Assembly: GCF_040564635.1 (NCBI RefSeq)
Contig: NZ_CP159837.1
Span: 1,801,001 to 1,865,000, forward strand
DNA length: 64,000 bases
Direction of reading: 5' to 3'
Source: Planktothricoides raciborskii GIHE-MW2
GTDB lineage: Bacteria; Cyanobacteriota; Cyanobacteriia; Cyanobacteriales; Laspinemataceae
Shown here: positions 63,923 to 64,000 of the stretch, piece by piece
Numbering within the stretch: the stretch's first letter is position 1
Layout of the letters: the number at the start of each line of letters is the position of its first letter
Position numbers and translations under genes: made by a program
Notes under the pieces: model-generated
The model's input: only the letters and a program-made list of their open reading frames with translations
What the model was told of the DNA's origin: nothing
Databases searched by the model: none

Positions 63923-64000
63923 ATGACCCTAAATGTTCGCGTAATTTCTCCAGATAAGACCATCTGGGATGCTTCGGCTCAAGAAGTCATTCTGCCCAGT
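63923..64000 (+). CDS. atpC: ATP synthase subunit epsilon, 5' part
   Basis: Only the first 26 codons are in the window (MTLNVRVISPDKTIWDASAQ...), cut by the right edge. The start matches F1 epsilon of cyanobacteria, and the position after the beta gene supports it. The 180-bp gap to the beta gene is filled by short repeats. Confidence 0.92.
   Translation, partial: MTLNVRVISPDKTIWDASAQEVILPS

Overview
The window looks like chromosome of a cyanobacterium, most likely a filamentous Oscillatoriales-type species. The octamer GCGATCGC (HIP1) is scattered throughout. The gene set includes carotenoid isomerase CrtH, a Ycf51 protein, NiFe-hydrogenase maturation genes, ATP synthase beta/epsilon, DUF928/DUF1822/CHAT proteins, and a BLUF-adenylate cyclase closely resembling OaPAC of Oscillatoria acuminata. 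The species assignment is inference. I found no rRNA, tRNA or CRISPR array.

Layout. 0-20 kb is a repeat-rich accessory region. Five copies of a two-gene cassette (a ~106-aa acidic protein overlapped by a 121-aa retropepsin-like protein) lie among many copies of a ~65-bp palindromic element called R1 here (ends GAAACCGGGTTTC / GAAACCCGGTTTC). Between the cassettes are a Doc-type toxin-antitoxin pair, a prokaryotic viperin with its nucleotide kinase, small membrane proteins, a sigma factor-DUF1822-CHAT/CHASE2 operon divergent from a TPR-CHAT protease, a Uma2 nuclease-like gene and a UPF0175/DUF3368 toxin-antitoxin pair. 20-33 kb holds a large TPR protein, twin XRE regulators, a six-unit 185-bp tandem repeat array, hypF, a DinB protein, aroE, the photoactivated cyclase convergent with an FeS-type photolyase/cryptochrome, a MITE, and a 161-bp structured tandem repeat. 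34-41.9 kb is a small integrative element: primase-helicase, a run of small genes, a divergent XRE regulator and a tyrosine integrase. 42-64 kb is mostly core genome: ABC-2 permease, a giant hybrid histidine kinase, a hydrogenase protease with hypA and hypB, YggT, upp, crtH, sufU, ycf51, an ADP-forming acyl-CoA synthetase, a peptidoglycan amidase, and atp genes running off the right edge.

How it fits together. Viperin plus kinase should make chain-terminating ddh-nucleotides against phage. The two toxin-antitoxin pairs, the CHAT proteases and possibly the retropepsin cassettes give 0-19 kb the look of a defence or stress island, though only the viperin unit and the toxin-antitoxin pairs are supported by known families. 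HypF, HypA, HypB and the endopeptidase together mature a NiFe hydrogenase encoded elsewhere. BLUF-cyclase and photolyase form a convergent blue-light pair. Non-coding signals worth attention are a promoter-terminator pair predicting a ~73-nt RNA before crtH, a structured leader at 55.3-55.8 kb, the 161-bp triplicated hairpin/terminator unit, and iteron-like repeats present both inside the primase gene and, inverted, next to the integrase.
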